A stretch of 64,000 nt of DNA from NCBI GenBank assembly GCA_017999435.1, contig JAGNLV010000004.1, forward strand, positions 186,001 to 250,000, in the 5' to 3' direction. Below, one piece after another: positions 48,945 through 56,348 of this stretch. The translations under genes and the position numbers were made by a program. Numbering within the stretch: position 1 is the first letter of the stretch; each line of letters opens with the position of its first letter. The notes under the pieces are model-generated. The model saw nothing but the letters and a program-made list of their open reading frames with translations. It was not told the origin of the DNA and did no database searches. The DNA is from Candidatus Zixiibacteriota bacterium. GTDB lineage: Bacteria > Zixibacteria > MSB-5A5 > GN15 > FEB-12.

Positions 48945-50699
48945 CTACCGGCGGAGGGTTTCGAGCAGACGCGCGTTGTAGAAATCGACCAGGTCTTCCC
49001 GCCGCAGCACGCCCACCACCCTCTCCCCCGGTCCGCCATCGACCACCGGGATCAGCCGGAGGCCGCGGGCGCTAAAGAGCTGGAAGGCCCGTTCGAGCGT
49101 ATCGTCGGTCCCCAGGGTCACGACCTCCTCGTGGACGATGTCCCTGGCGATGACCAGGCGATCCAGCGTGCGCTGGCTCAGCACGGCGCGGATATCCTGA
49201 AATGAAATCACTCCGCGGAGCACCTCCCGACGGTCCATGACGAGGAAATAGGACTCCCGCGACTCCTCGATCTTCACCAGGATGTCGTGGAGGCTGGCCG
49301 AGATATCCACCGTCTCGAATTCGCGGGACATGACCTCGGCCACGCGGTGGGAGCGCAGGACGTTGACGTCGCGGCCGCCGCGAATGTCGATGCCGCTCCG
49401 GATGAGTTTCGCCGTGAAAATCGAATGCGGGTAGAGCCGGCGGGCGACGAGCGCCGCGAACACGACGACGACCATGAGCGGCAGGATGACCCGGAAGTCG
49501 GAGGTCATTTCGAAAATGATCAGGAGGGCGGTGATCGGGGCGTGGGTGGCCGCGGCAACCATCCCGGCCATCCCCACCAGGGCGTACGCGCCCGGAGGGG
49601 CGGTCGCGGCCGGAAAGAGGCGCTCGGCGACCGCGCCGAACGCTCCCCCGGCGCCGGCGCCGATGAACAGGGACGGGGCGAAGATCCCCCCGGAGTTGCC
49701 CGACCCGAGAGTGAGCGAGGTGGCCAGGATTTTGAGAAAGACCAGCGCCGCCATCAGCCAGAGCGCCATCTCACCCTGCAGCGTCAGCCTGATCGTCCCG
49801 TATCCGTCGGCCAGCACCTGCGGGAAAAAGACGGCGATTCCGCCAAGGAGCAGTCCCCCCAATGCGGGTTTGAGCCAATTGGCGATTGCCATTTTCTCGA
49901 AGAACTCCTCACAGGCGACCATCATCCGCGTGAAGACGAAACCAACCCCGCCGAGGAGCACGCCGAGCAGGGCGTAGAGGGGCATCTCCCAGCCCGAGAC
50001 GAGGGCGAAGGTGGGCACGGCGAAAGCGGGATTCGCGCCCAGGACCGAACGGGTCACCACCGAGGCGACGACGGAGGAGATGATCACCGGGGAGAAGGTG
50101 GCGAGCGCGAAATCCCCGAGGACGACCTCGAGGGTGAAAATCACGCCGGCAATGGGGGCGTTGAAAACCGAGGAAATGCCGGCGGCCGCCCCGCACCCCA
50201 CCAGGATTTTGATGCGGTCGCCCGACATGCGGAAGAGCTGACCGATCGTCGACCCCAAGGCCGAACCGATCTGGACGATCGGTCCCTCCCGTCCGGCCGA
50301 CCCCCCGGACCCGAGGCAGATGGCCGAGGCGATCGTTTTGACGGCTGCGACGCGGGGCCGAATGATACCTCCGAGCCGGGCGACGGCGTTCATCACTTCG
50401 GGCACACCGTGGCCCCGGGCCTCGGCCGCGAACCGGAGCACGATCGCCCCCACGATCAGGCCGCCGAGGGCCGGGACAATCGGCAACCACCACTTGAACG
50501 ACCCCGCCCCGAGGCTTTTGGTCAGCACCTGGTCGGTGAGACCGAAGAACAGGTGGTTGGCGAAGTCGATCAGGGCCCGAAAGGCCAGCGCCCCCAAAGC
50601 CGTAACCAGCCCGACAAATACCGAGAGCACAATCAGGATTTCGGTCGGCGACTCCAGGAACCGCTTGAGGATCCGGCTCGTGACGCGGAGCGGTTTCAT
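48945..50699 (-). CDS. CLC-family chloride channel/transporter with CBS pair
   Basis: 584 residues with the CLC signatures GSGGSAGREGP (including the gating glutamate of GREGP), GNSGGIFAPSLFIGAG and the later tyrosine-containing region. About a dozen hydrophobic segments are followed by two C-terminal CBS domains (about 460-580), which sense nucleotides in relatives. The first filter motif reads GSGGSAG rather than GSGIP, a variant common in bacterial CLCs. ATG 50699 is chosen because it opens directly on MKPLRVTSRILKRFLES; a GTG at 50735 is possible. No fluoride-specific motif was seen. Confidence 0.9.
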   Translation of the reverse strand: MKPLRVTSRILKRFLESPTEILIVLSVFVGLVTALGALAFRALIDFANHLFFGLTDQVLTKSLGAGSFKWWLPIVPALGGLIVGAIVLRFAAEARGHGVPEVMNAVARLGGIIRPRVAAVKTIASAICLGSGGSAGREGPIVQIGSALGSTIGQLFRMSGDRIKILVGCGAAAGISSVFNAPIAGVIFTLEVVLGDFALATFSPVIISSVVASVVTRSVLGANPAFAVPTFALVSGWEMPLYALLGVLLGGVGFVFTRMMVACEEFFEKMAIANWLKPALGGLLLGGIAVFFPQVLADGYGTIRLTLQGEMALWLMAALVFLKILATSLTLGSGNSGGIFAPSLFIGAGAGGAFGAVAERLFPAATAPPGAYALVGMAGMVAAATHAPITALLIIFEMTSDFRVILPLMVVVVFAALVARRLYPHSIFTAKLIRSGIDIRGGRDVNVLRSHRVAEVMSREFETVDISASLHDILVKIEESRESYFLVMDRREVLRGVISFQDIRAVLSQRTLDRLVIARDIVHEEVVTLGTDDTLERAFQLFSARGLRLIPVVDGGPGERVVGVLRREDLVDFYNARLLETLRR

Positions 50700-50812
50700 A
50701 CGGGCGCAATAACGGGCCGGCCTATGCGGGGGCACAAGTTTTTAGCGCCCGACCCGCGCGAAAAAAGCCTTCTGCCCACGGGGACTTCCCCGCCGACCAA
50801 CCCGGAAAGCGC

Positions 50813-50858
50813 TTGACAACTCCCCCCAATTCAATACCTTCAACGTGAAAAAGTTCAC
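50813..50858 (+). promoter_or_regulatory. Promoter with start-site dyad for the FAD oxidoreductase
   Basis: TTGACA (50813-50818), 16-bp spacer, TACCTT (50835-50840). A perfect GTGAA-AAAG-TTCAC dyad (50845-50858) covers the predicted start near 50847, where a repressor could act. Confidence 0.6.
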
Positions 50859-50891
50859 TATGTTTGCAGACATTGCAGTGAGGACGACATC

Positions 50892-52046
50892 ATGCGCAGT
50901 CATGCCGACGCGGTCATCGTAGGGGGGGGCATCATCGGCCTCTCGGTTGCGTTCCACCTCGCCCGCGAGAAGTACGGCCGGATCATCGTGCTGGAAAAGG
51001 AGCAGTTGCTGGGCACCGGGGCCACGTCCAAGGCGGCGGGCGGCATCCGCGCGCAGTTTTCCACCAAAGTCAATATCGAGATGTCCATGCTCTCGGAGAA
51101 GCTGTTCCGCCAGTTCAAGGAGGATACCGGCTCGGACGCCCTGTTCGATCAGGTTGGGTACATGTTCCTGCTGCAGACGGAGGCGGAGGTCCGGGAGTTT
51201 ACGAAAAGCTATGAGTTGCAGCGCTCGCTCGGCCTTCCCGCCGTGCTGCTGAAAACGGATGAGATCCCGCAGTATGCCCCGCACATCAAGCTCGACGGGG
51301 TGCGGATGGCGACCTTCTGCAAGGATGACGGTCTGGGGGATCCGCACGAATTTCTCAGCGGCTACGAGCATGCCGCGCGCCGGCTCGGAGTGGAAATCGC
51401 CTTTGAGTCGCCGGTGACGGGTATTCAGGTCGAGTCGGGCCGGATCCGGTCGGTGCAGACGGCGGCAGGCCGCATCGACACCCCGCTGGTGGTCAACTGC
51501 GCCGGACCGCAGTCCCGCGAGGTGGCGGCGATGGCCGGGGCCGAGCTGCCGGTCGATCCAATTCGCCGCCAGATTGTCACGACCGGCGAACTCAGCTGGG
51601 TGGAACCGTATTTCCCGATGGTGGTCGACGTCTCGTCCGGCCTCTATTTCCATAAGGAGTCGAAAGGGATGCTCTTCGGGTGGGCCAAACCGGGCGTCAA
51701 GCCCTCATACGACATCTCGGTCGATCCCGAGTACACCGACGAGATCCTCGAGCGGACGATGATCCGCATCAAGGACGAGCTGTTGGACGAGATCGCGGTG
51801 GCCAACCAGTGGGGCGGCCTGTACGAGACGACCCCCGATCACCACGCGGTCATCGGCCGGGAGCCCCGGGTCGACGGCCTGTTCTACTGCGCCGGGTTCT
51901 CCGGCCACGGGTTCATGCACGCCCCGGCGGCGGGAGTGGTGACGGCGGAGATCCTCACCGGCAAGAGGCCGTCGATCGATATCGCCCCGCTGGCCATCGA
52001 GCGGTTCGCCGCCGGCGTGGCGGTGGAAGAGACCAACGTCATCTGA
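50892..52046 (+). CDS. DAO-family FAD-dependent amine/amino-acid oxidoreductase
   Basis: 384 residues. The N-terminal dinucleotide-binding motif VIVGGGIIGLSVAFHLA and an adenine-contacting LEKEQLLGTGATSKAAGGIRAQF define the DAO superfamily. The C-terminal GLFYCAGFSGHGFMHAPAAG block is characteristic of sarcosine-oxidase-beta/D-proline-dehydrogenase-like members. The reaction oxidises a secondary or primary amine; the substrate is not readable from sequence. TGAGGACG precedes the ATG. Downstream genes are exported proteins with no clear metabolic link. Confidence 0.88.
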   Translation: MRSHADAVIVGGGIIGLSVAFHLAREKYGRIIVLEKEQLLGTGATSKAAGGIRAQFSTKVNIEMSMLSEKLFRQFKEDTGSDALFDQVGYMFLLQTEAEVREFTKSYELQRSLGLPAVLLKTDEIPQYAPHIKLDGVRMATFCKDDGLGDPHEFLSGYEHAARRLGVEIAFESPVTGIQVESGRIRSVQTAAGRIDTPLVVNCAGPQSREVAAMAGAELPVDPIRRQIVTTGELSWVEPYFPMVVDVSSGLYFHKESKGMLFGWAKPGVKPSYDISVDPEYTDEILERTMIRIKDELLDEIAVANQWGGLYETTPDHHAVIGREPRVDGLFYCAGFSGHGFMHAPAAGVVTAEILTGKRPSIDIAPLAIERFAAGVAVEETNVI

Positions 52047-52078
52047 ACTTGCGTTCATGAGGCAATAGAACCGGAGAT

Positions 52079-52107
52079 TTGCCGAGCGGCCGTGCGGCCG
52101 TCGGCAA
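52079..52107 (+). repeat. Strong hairpin abutting a Shine-Dalgarno
   Basis: TTGCCG (52079-52084) pairs with CGGCAA (52102-52107), and CGGCC/GGCCG inside gives a nested stem with a 4-nt loop. The ribosome-binding site GGGAGGAG of the next gene starts immediately after. It may protect or expose that site, or stop polymerase weakly. Confidence 0.5.
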
Positions 52108-52117
52108 GGGAGGAGAC

Positions 52118-52855
52118 ATGCGGATACCGATCATTTGTGCCGCGCTGACGCTGTTGATCGCGGCCGGCGCGGCCGGTAGCGACCAGACCGCCGGCTCCAC
52201 CTGCCCGTCGAGTCGGGCGGCGGAGGCCGGGTACAATCCGTTTGAGGAGTTCCACGCGGTCATGGCGCCGGCCTGGCACCAGGCCTGGCCGGACAGCAAT
52301 TTCGCGGACCTGTTCGCCGCCGGTCCGAAATTCCAGGAGGCGTTCGGCAAGGTCGCGGAGATGAAGCCGGCGCTCAAGAGCGCCGCACGCGAGAAAGTGT
52401 TTGCGGAGCGGCGCGCCGCGCTCGGCGGGCTGGTGCAGAAATACGCCGCGGCCGCCGCCGCCGAAGACAAGGACAAGGTCTACGCCCTCATGCCGGAACT
52501 GCACGACGCATTCGAGCAGGCCGCCTCGGCCCTGCTGCCGGTCCACTATCCGGAGTTCGAAGGCATGGTGGTGACACTCAATCTCATCCTCGAAACGCAC
52601 CTGCCCAAGGGGAACACCGACGGCGTAAACGGCTCGACCGAAACACTGGTGGAGAAGCTCAAAGCCCTCACCCCGGAGACGCTGCCGGAGGATCTGAGAG
52701 AACACGAAGCGGCGATCGGGGCCGAATTCGGCGCGATGAGCGAACTGGCCGCCCGGATGCAGAAGTGCTGCGAAAACCGGGACATGGAGACTTACCGGGA
52801 GCACATCAAGACGCTCGACGGCAAAGTGAAGGAGTTCATCGCAAAATACATCTGA
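52118..52855 (+). CDS. Exported helical protein, function unknown
   Basis: 245 residues. A signal peptide (about 1-20) is followed by a mostly helical body beginning CPSSRAAEAGYNPFEEFHAVMAPAWHQAWP and ending in a lysine/glutamate-rich helix. It contains a Cys pair (CC) in QKCCENRDM but no haem-binding CxxCH. Ala/Glu-rich helices (VQKYAAAAAAEDKDKVYALMPELHDAFEQAASALLPVHYPEFE in part) resemble periplasmic helical bundles of the CpxP or cytochrome c-prime shape without their key residues. ATG 52118 has GGAGGAGAC directly upstream. No homologue recognised. Confidence 0.6.
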   Translation: MRIPIICAALTLLIAAGAAGSDQTAGSTCPSSRAAEAGYNPFEEFHAVMAPAWHQAWPDSNFADLFAAGPKFQEAFGKVAEMKPALKSAAREKVFAERRAALGGLVQKYAAAAAAEDKDKVYALMPELHDAFEQAASALLPVHYPEFEGMVVTLNLILETHLPKGNTDGVNGSTETLVEKLKALTPETLPEDLREHEAAIGAEFGAMSELAARMQKCCENRDMETYREHIKTLDGKVKEFIAKYI

Positions 52856-52980
52856 CGGCGCAGACCGACGGATGTCTGAGCGCGGCGGTCGCGTGTCGAG
52901 CAGCCGCCGATTCTCCTGGCGGGCGGTCCCGCCCCGGATGGCGCCGGCCGAGGAGGTGGCGCATGGAATCAGGAGGCGAC

Positions 52981-53754
52981 ATGAGGGTTCTCCTTTCCCC
53001 GGTCTGGGCGGTGACGGCGGCCGTACTGCTTGCATCGGCGGCGGCCGGCACCGACTTGTGGAAAGCCGCCGAGGTCACGTACACGACCTCGCAGGGGCTG
53101 GAAATGCACGGCTGGCTCCACCTGCCGGCGGCGGCGTCCCAACCCGGCCGGCCGCTGATCGCGCTGCTGCCGATGATGGGCACTGCTCACGGCGCATACG
53201 ACCTGTTCCTGGATTCGCTGGCGGCGCGGCTACGGCGAGACACGACGGCCGCGACGCCGACCGTGCTCGCGCTCGACCTGCGCGGCCACGGGGCCTCGAC
53301 CAGACTGCACGGCAAAGAAATTTCGTACAAAGAGATGGAGCCGGGGGACTGGGCGCCCGCCCCAGGCGAGGTGGCCGAGTTTATCCGCCGCGCGGCGCGG
53401 GACCACCCGGAGGCCATCGACTCCCTGAACATCACGCTGGTCGGCGCGTCGATCGGCGCCAATGCCGCCGCGATCGCCGCGCCGATGGTCCCAGGGGTCC
53501 GGGGAATCGCGCTGCTGTCGCCGGGCAGCGACTACCGGGGGCTCGCACCGGCGGAGGCACTGAAGGCATTTGAGGGCCGCGTGCTCATCTGCGCCGCCCG
53601 CGAGGATCGCTACGCCGCCGAGTCCGCCGGGCGACTGGCGAAAGTGCGGGAGGGACCGGTGCTGCGCATCTTCGAAGGCGGCGAACACGGAACAAACCTG
53701 ATCGACCGCACTCCCGAGGCGATGAGCGGGCTGCTCGACTGGCTGGAGGAGTGA
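52981..53754 (+). CDS. Exported alpha/beta-hydrolase
   Basis: 257 residues with a signal peptide (about 1-22) and an alpha/beta-hydrolase fold. The nucleophile elbow is GASIGANAA (Ser in G-A-S-I-G), DLRGHGAS is the cap/oxyanion region, and GGEHGTNLI supplies the likely catalytic His near the C-terminus. A dienelactone-hydrolase/esterase-like role in the periplasm is plausible; the substrate is unknown. ATG 52981 is chosen for AGGAGGCGAC directly upstream and the immediate signal peptide. The longer open frame begins inside the previous gene. Confidence 0.8.
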   Translation: MRVLLSPVWAVTAAVLLASAAAGTDLWKAAEVTYTTSQGLEMHGWLHLPAAASQPGRPLIALLPMMGTAHGAYDLFLDSLAARLRRDTTAATPTVLALDLRGHGASTRLHGKEISYKEMEPGDWAPAPGEVAEFIRRAARDHPEAIDSLNITLVGASIGANAAAIAAPMVPGVRGIALLSPGSDYRGLAPAEALKAFEGRVLICAAREDRYAAESAGRLAKVREGPVLRIFEGGEHGTNLIDRTPEAMSGLLDWLEE

Positions 53755-53788
53755 CGCACTTTCGGAAGTCGACGCGGGCGGCCGGGGT

Positions 53789-54574
53789 CTAGGCCTCCTC
53801 TCCCCCGTCGTTGAGGTCGATCATCTTGGTGCCGTCGGAATAATCGATCGACCGGGGAGAGGTCAGGCGCATCAGTTTCTGTGTGACGTCTTTGATCTTG
53901 AGGGCGGACTGCTCGATGGTCCGCAGTTTCGCCTTGAGTTCATCGTCGAGATCATCGCGCTTGAGCAGCAGCAGTTGGACGTTGCCGAGGATGGCGGTCA
54001 GCGGGTTGTTGACCTCGTGGTTGACCGTCACCGCCGTTTCGATGACGGCGCTCTTGCGTTCCTTGGTGAGTGCAGAGCGCAGATCGGCCTCTTCCCGGTT
54101 CTGCGAGCCGGCCACCCAGGTCAGCGCGAGAACGGCCGCGAGGGTTTCCAGCAGAGCCTCCTCGGACACGATTGTCCGCGGCCCCTCCTGCAGTCCTATG
54201 ACCGCGCCGTAGGTTCTCCCGGCGTAGCGGAGGGGGAGGGTGAAGGCGTGCACGGGCGGGTCGCCCTCGAACGACATGTACGCCGAGGCCAGTTGCTGGG
54301 TCTGGCGGAGGCGGTCGAACAACTCCCGCTCGAGGGCATCGAGCCGGCGGCGATAGTCTTCGCTGCGGGCGTGGCTGACATTGAGGGTGAGGACGTGGTC
54401 ACGGTTCCACACCACCAGGGCGGCGGCGGCCAGCCCGACCAGGTCGGCGCTCAGGCGCAGCCCCCGCCGGTAGACCTCCTGGGGCTCCTCGCCCCCGGCG
54501 GCGTCGACCGCCAGGCGGTGAATGAGGCCGAATTTATCGACGGGCGGGCGGTCCTGTGGCCGGTCACTGTTCAT
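53789..54574 (-). CDS. GAF plus histidine-kinase DHp domain without an ATPase
   Basis: 261 residues. A GAF-like domain (about 15-155) is followed by a canonical HisKA helix with H186 (TVNHEVNNPLTAILGNVQLLL in part) and a second helix, then a short tail ending EEA. The frame terminates with a normal stop and no GHKL ATPase domain is encoded downstream. It could be a phosphotransfer or dimerisation partner fed by another kinase. Convergent with the alpha/beta-hydrolase gene, divergent from purF. Confidence 0.72.
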   Translation of the reverse strand: MNSDRPQDRPPVDKFGLIHRLAVDAAGGEEPQEVYRRGLRLSADLVGLAAAALVVWNRDHVLTLNVSHARSEDYRRRLDALERELFDRLRQTQQLASAYMSFEGDPPVHAFTLPLRYAGRTYGAVIGLQEGPRTIVSEEALLETLAAVLALTWVAGSQNREEADLRSALTKERKSAVIETAVTVNHEVNNPLTAILGNVQLLLLKRDDLDDELKAKLRTIEQSALKIKDVTQKLMRLTSPRSIDYSDGTKMIDLNDGGEEA

Positions 54575-54712
54575 CGTGTCTCATTTGAGCAAACGCGGTG
54601 CCCCGCGGCGCCGGGCGCCCGCGCGCTGGAGTAACTCTGAGGTACCCTTGAAAATAAGGAGTTTTGGGCCTATGTGCCATGAGTTTTCGCAGCCGGCCGG
54701 CCGTGCGGGAGA

Positions 54713-54734
54713 ACCGATCCGCCGGCGGATCGGT
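54713..54734 (+). promoter_or_regulatory. 22-bp perfect palindrome upstream of purF
   Basis: ACCGATCCGCC followed directly by GGCGGATCGGT, centred about 55 bp before the purF -35. It may be an operator (for example for a PurR-like or other regulator, inference). As a hairpin it lacks a T-tract, so it is not an intrinsic terminator. Confidence 0.45.
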
Positions 54735-54778
54735 GCATTTGTGTTCACAGACATATGCAAAATGCGGCGCTCGAATCG

Positions 54779-54807
54779 TTGACATTTATCCGAGCCGGGC
54801 GTATACT
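54779..54807 (+). promoter_or_regulatory. Near-consensus promoter for purF
   Basis: TTGACA (54779-54784), 17-bp spacer, TATACT (54802-54807). Leader about 30 nt with AGGAG 8 nt before the ATG. Confidence 0.85.
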
Positions 54808-54843
54808 GGGTGTTTTCCAAGGCGCCCATGAGGAGCTAACGGC

Positions 54844-56265
54844 ATGGTAGAGGACGTGATACATGACCACTGCGGCGTCTGCGGGGTATTCGGTCACTCC
54901 CGCGCCGCCGAACTCACCTACCTGGGGCTCTACGCGCTCCAGCACCGGGGCCAGGAATCGGCCGGCATTGTCACCTCCGACAACGGCTCGATCCACTACC
55001 ACAAGGGGATGGGACTGGTGTCCGAGGTCTTCGCCAACCCCCAGGTCCTGGCCGGCCTGACGGGCGGCCGGGCGATCGGCCACACCCGTTACTCGACCAC
55101 CGGGGCCTCCTCGCTGATCAACATTCAGCCATTCCTGATCACCAACCGCAGCCGCCATCTGGCGATCGCCCACAACGGCAACCTGACCAACTCCACCGAG
55201 CTGCGCACAAAACTCGACGCCCGCGGCTCGATTTTTCAGACGACCTCGGACACTGAAATCATCCTCCACCTGGCGGCGCGGTCCCGCAAGAGGACGCGCC
55301 TGGAGCAGGTTTGCGACGCCCTGGCGCGGGTCAAGGGGGCCTATTCGCTGCTGTTTCTCACCGAAGACACGCTCATCGCCGCCCGCGACCCCTTTGGTTT
55401 CCGGCCGCTGGCGCTCGGCAAGTACCGCAAGACCTGGGTGGTGGCGTCGGAGACCTGCGCGTTCGATCTGATCGGCGCCCGGTATGTGCGGGACATCGAG
55501 CCCGGCGAGGTGCTCGAGATCTCGGCCGGCGGGCTGAAGTCGCTCAAGCCGTTCGCGGCGCAGCGGCACGCCATGTGCATTTTCGAGTACATTTACTTCT
55601 CGCGCCCGGACTCGAAAATCTTCGGCGAGAACGTCGACAAGATCCGCCGCCGGCTGGGGCGGCTGCTGGCCCGCGAACATCCGGTCGAGGCGGACATCGT
55701 CATCGCCATCCCCGATTCGGCCAACACCGCGGCTCTCGGCTACGCCGAGGAGTCGGGCATCCGCTTCGAGATCGGCCTCATCCGCAACCACTACGTGGGG
55801 CGGACTTTCATCGATCCCGGCCAGCAGATCCGCGACCTCGACGTCAAGGTGAAGTTCAACCCGGTGCGCGGCGTTCTGTATGGGCGGCGGGTGGTGGTGG
55901 TTGACGACTCCATCGTGCGGGGGACGACCTCGAAGAAGCTGGTCGCCATGATCCGCGGCGCCGGGGCCAAGGCGATTCACTTCCGGGTGTCGTCTCCGCC
56001 GATCATCTCCCCCTGCTTTTTCGGGATCGACATGCCGACGCGGGAAGAGTTGATCGGGGCGCGCATGTCGGTGACCGAAATCGAGAAGTACCTCAAGGTA
56101 GATTCGCTGCGCTACCTGTCGCTGGAGGGGATGCTGTCGCTGAAATCGCTCCCTGACACGACCTTTTGCGCCAGCTGCTTCTCGGGCAAGTACCCGATGG
56201 CGATCCCAAAAATCAACGGGAAGGACCGCTTCGACATCAAGAGTTCCGGGCGGTTCGGCATTTAG
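54844..56265 (+). CDS. purF: Amidophosphoribosyltransferase (B. subtilis-type, Fe-S)
   Basis: First committed step of purine synthesis: glutamine + PRPP to phosphoribosylamine. 473 residues. The nucleophile Cys10 follows a nine-residue propeptide (MVEDVIHDH), as in the B. subtilis enzyme. The PRPP site is VVVVDDSIVRGTTSKK. Cysteines for the regulatory 4Fe-4S cluster are visible as MCIFEYIYF, SPCFFGIDMP and FCASCFSG, so this is the oxygen-sensitive type. It stands alone behind its own strong promoter. Confidence 0.96.
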   Translation: MVEDVIHDHCGVCGVFGHSRAAELTYLGLYALQHRGQESAGIVTSDNGSIHYHKGMGLVSEVFANPQVLAGLTGGRAIGHTRYSTTGASSLINIQPFLITNRSRHLAIAHNGNLTNSTELRTKLDARGSIFQTTSDTEIILHLAARSRKRTRLEQVCDALARVKGAYSLLFLTEDTLIAARDPFGFRPLALGKYRKTWVVASETCAFDLIGARYVRDIEPGEVLEISAGGLKSLKPFAAQRHAMCIFEYIYFSRPDSKIFGENVDKIRRRLGRLLAREHPVEADIVIAIPDSANTAALGYAEESGIRFEIGLIRNHYVGRTFIDPGQQIRDLDVKVKFNPVRGVLYGRRVVVVDDSIVRGTTSKKLVAMIRGAGAKAIHFRVSSPPIISPCFFGIDMPTREELIGARMSVTEIEKYLKVDSLRYLSLEGMLSLKSLPDTTFCASCFSGKYPMAIPKINGKDRFDIKSSGRFGI

Positions 56266-56292
56266 CCGAAAGCTCGATCGGTCAAATGGAAC

Positions 56293-56325
56293 GGCAGGAG
56301 CTTCCGCTCCCGCCTTCGGCATTTT
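56293..56325 (+). terminator. Possible terminator after purF
   Basis: GGCAGGAGC (56293-56301) pairs with GCTCCCGCC (56306-56314) with one mismatch and a TTCC loop. A T-run (ATTTTT at 56321-56326) begins about seven bases after the stem, which is looser than ideal. The structure also faces the convergent nuoN end. Confidence 0.45.
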
Positions 56326-56348
56326 TGTCGCGGCCGTCCCGGCCAATG

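Noticed and set aside
54671-54781. 36-codon plus-strand frame (starting MCHEFSQPAG) after AAGGAG, upstream of purF
   Set aside because: The Shine-Dalgarno-like site is about 10 nt away, there is no promoter in front of it, and the frame covers the perfect palindrome and the purF -35. More likely regulatory DNA than a gene.
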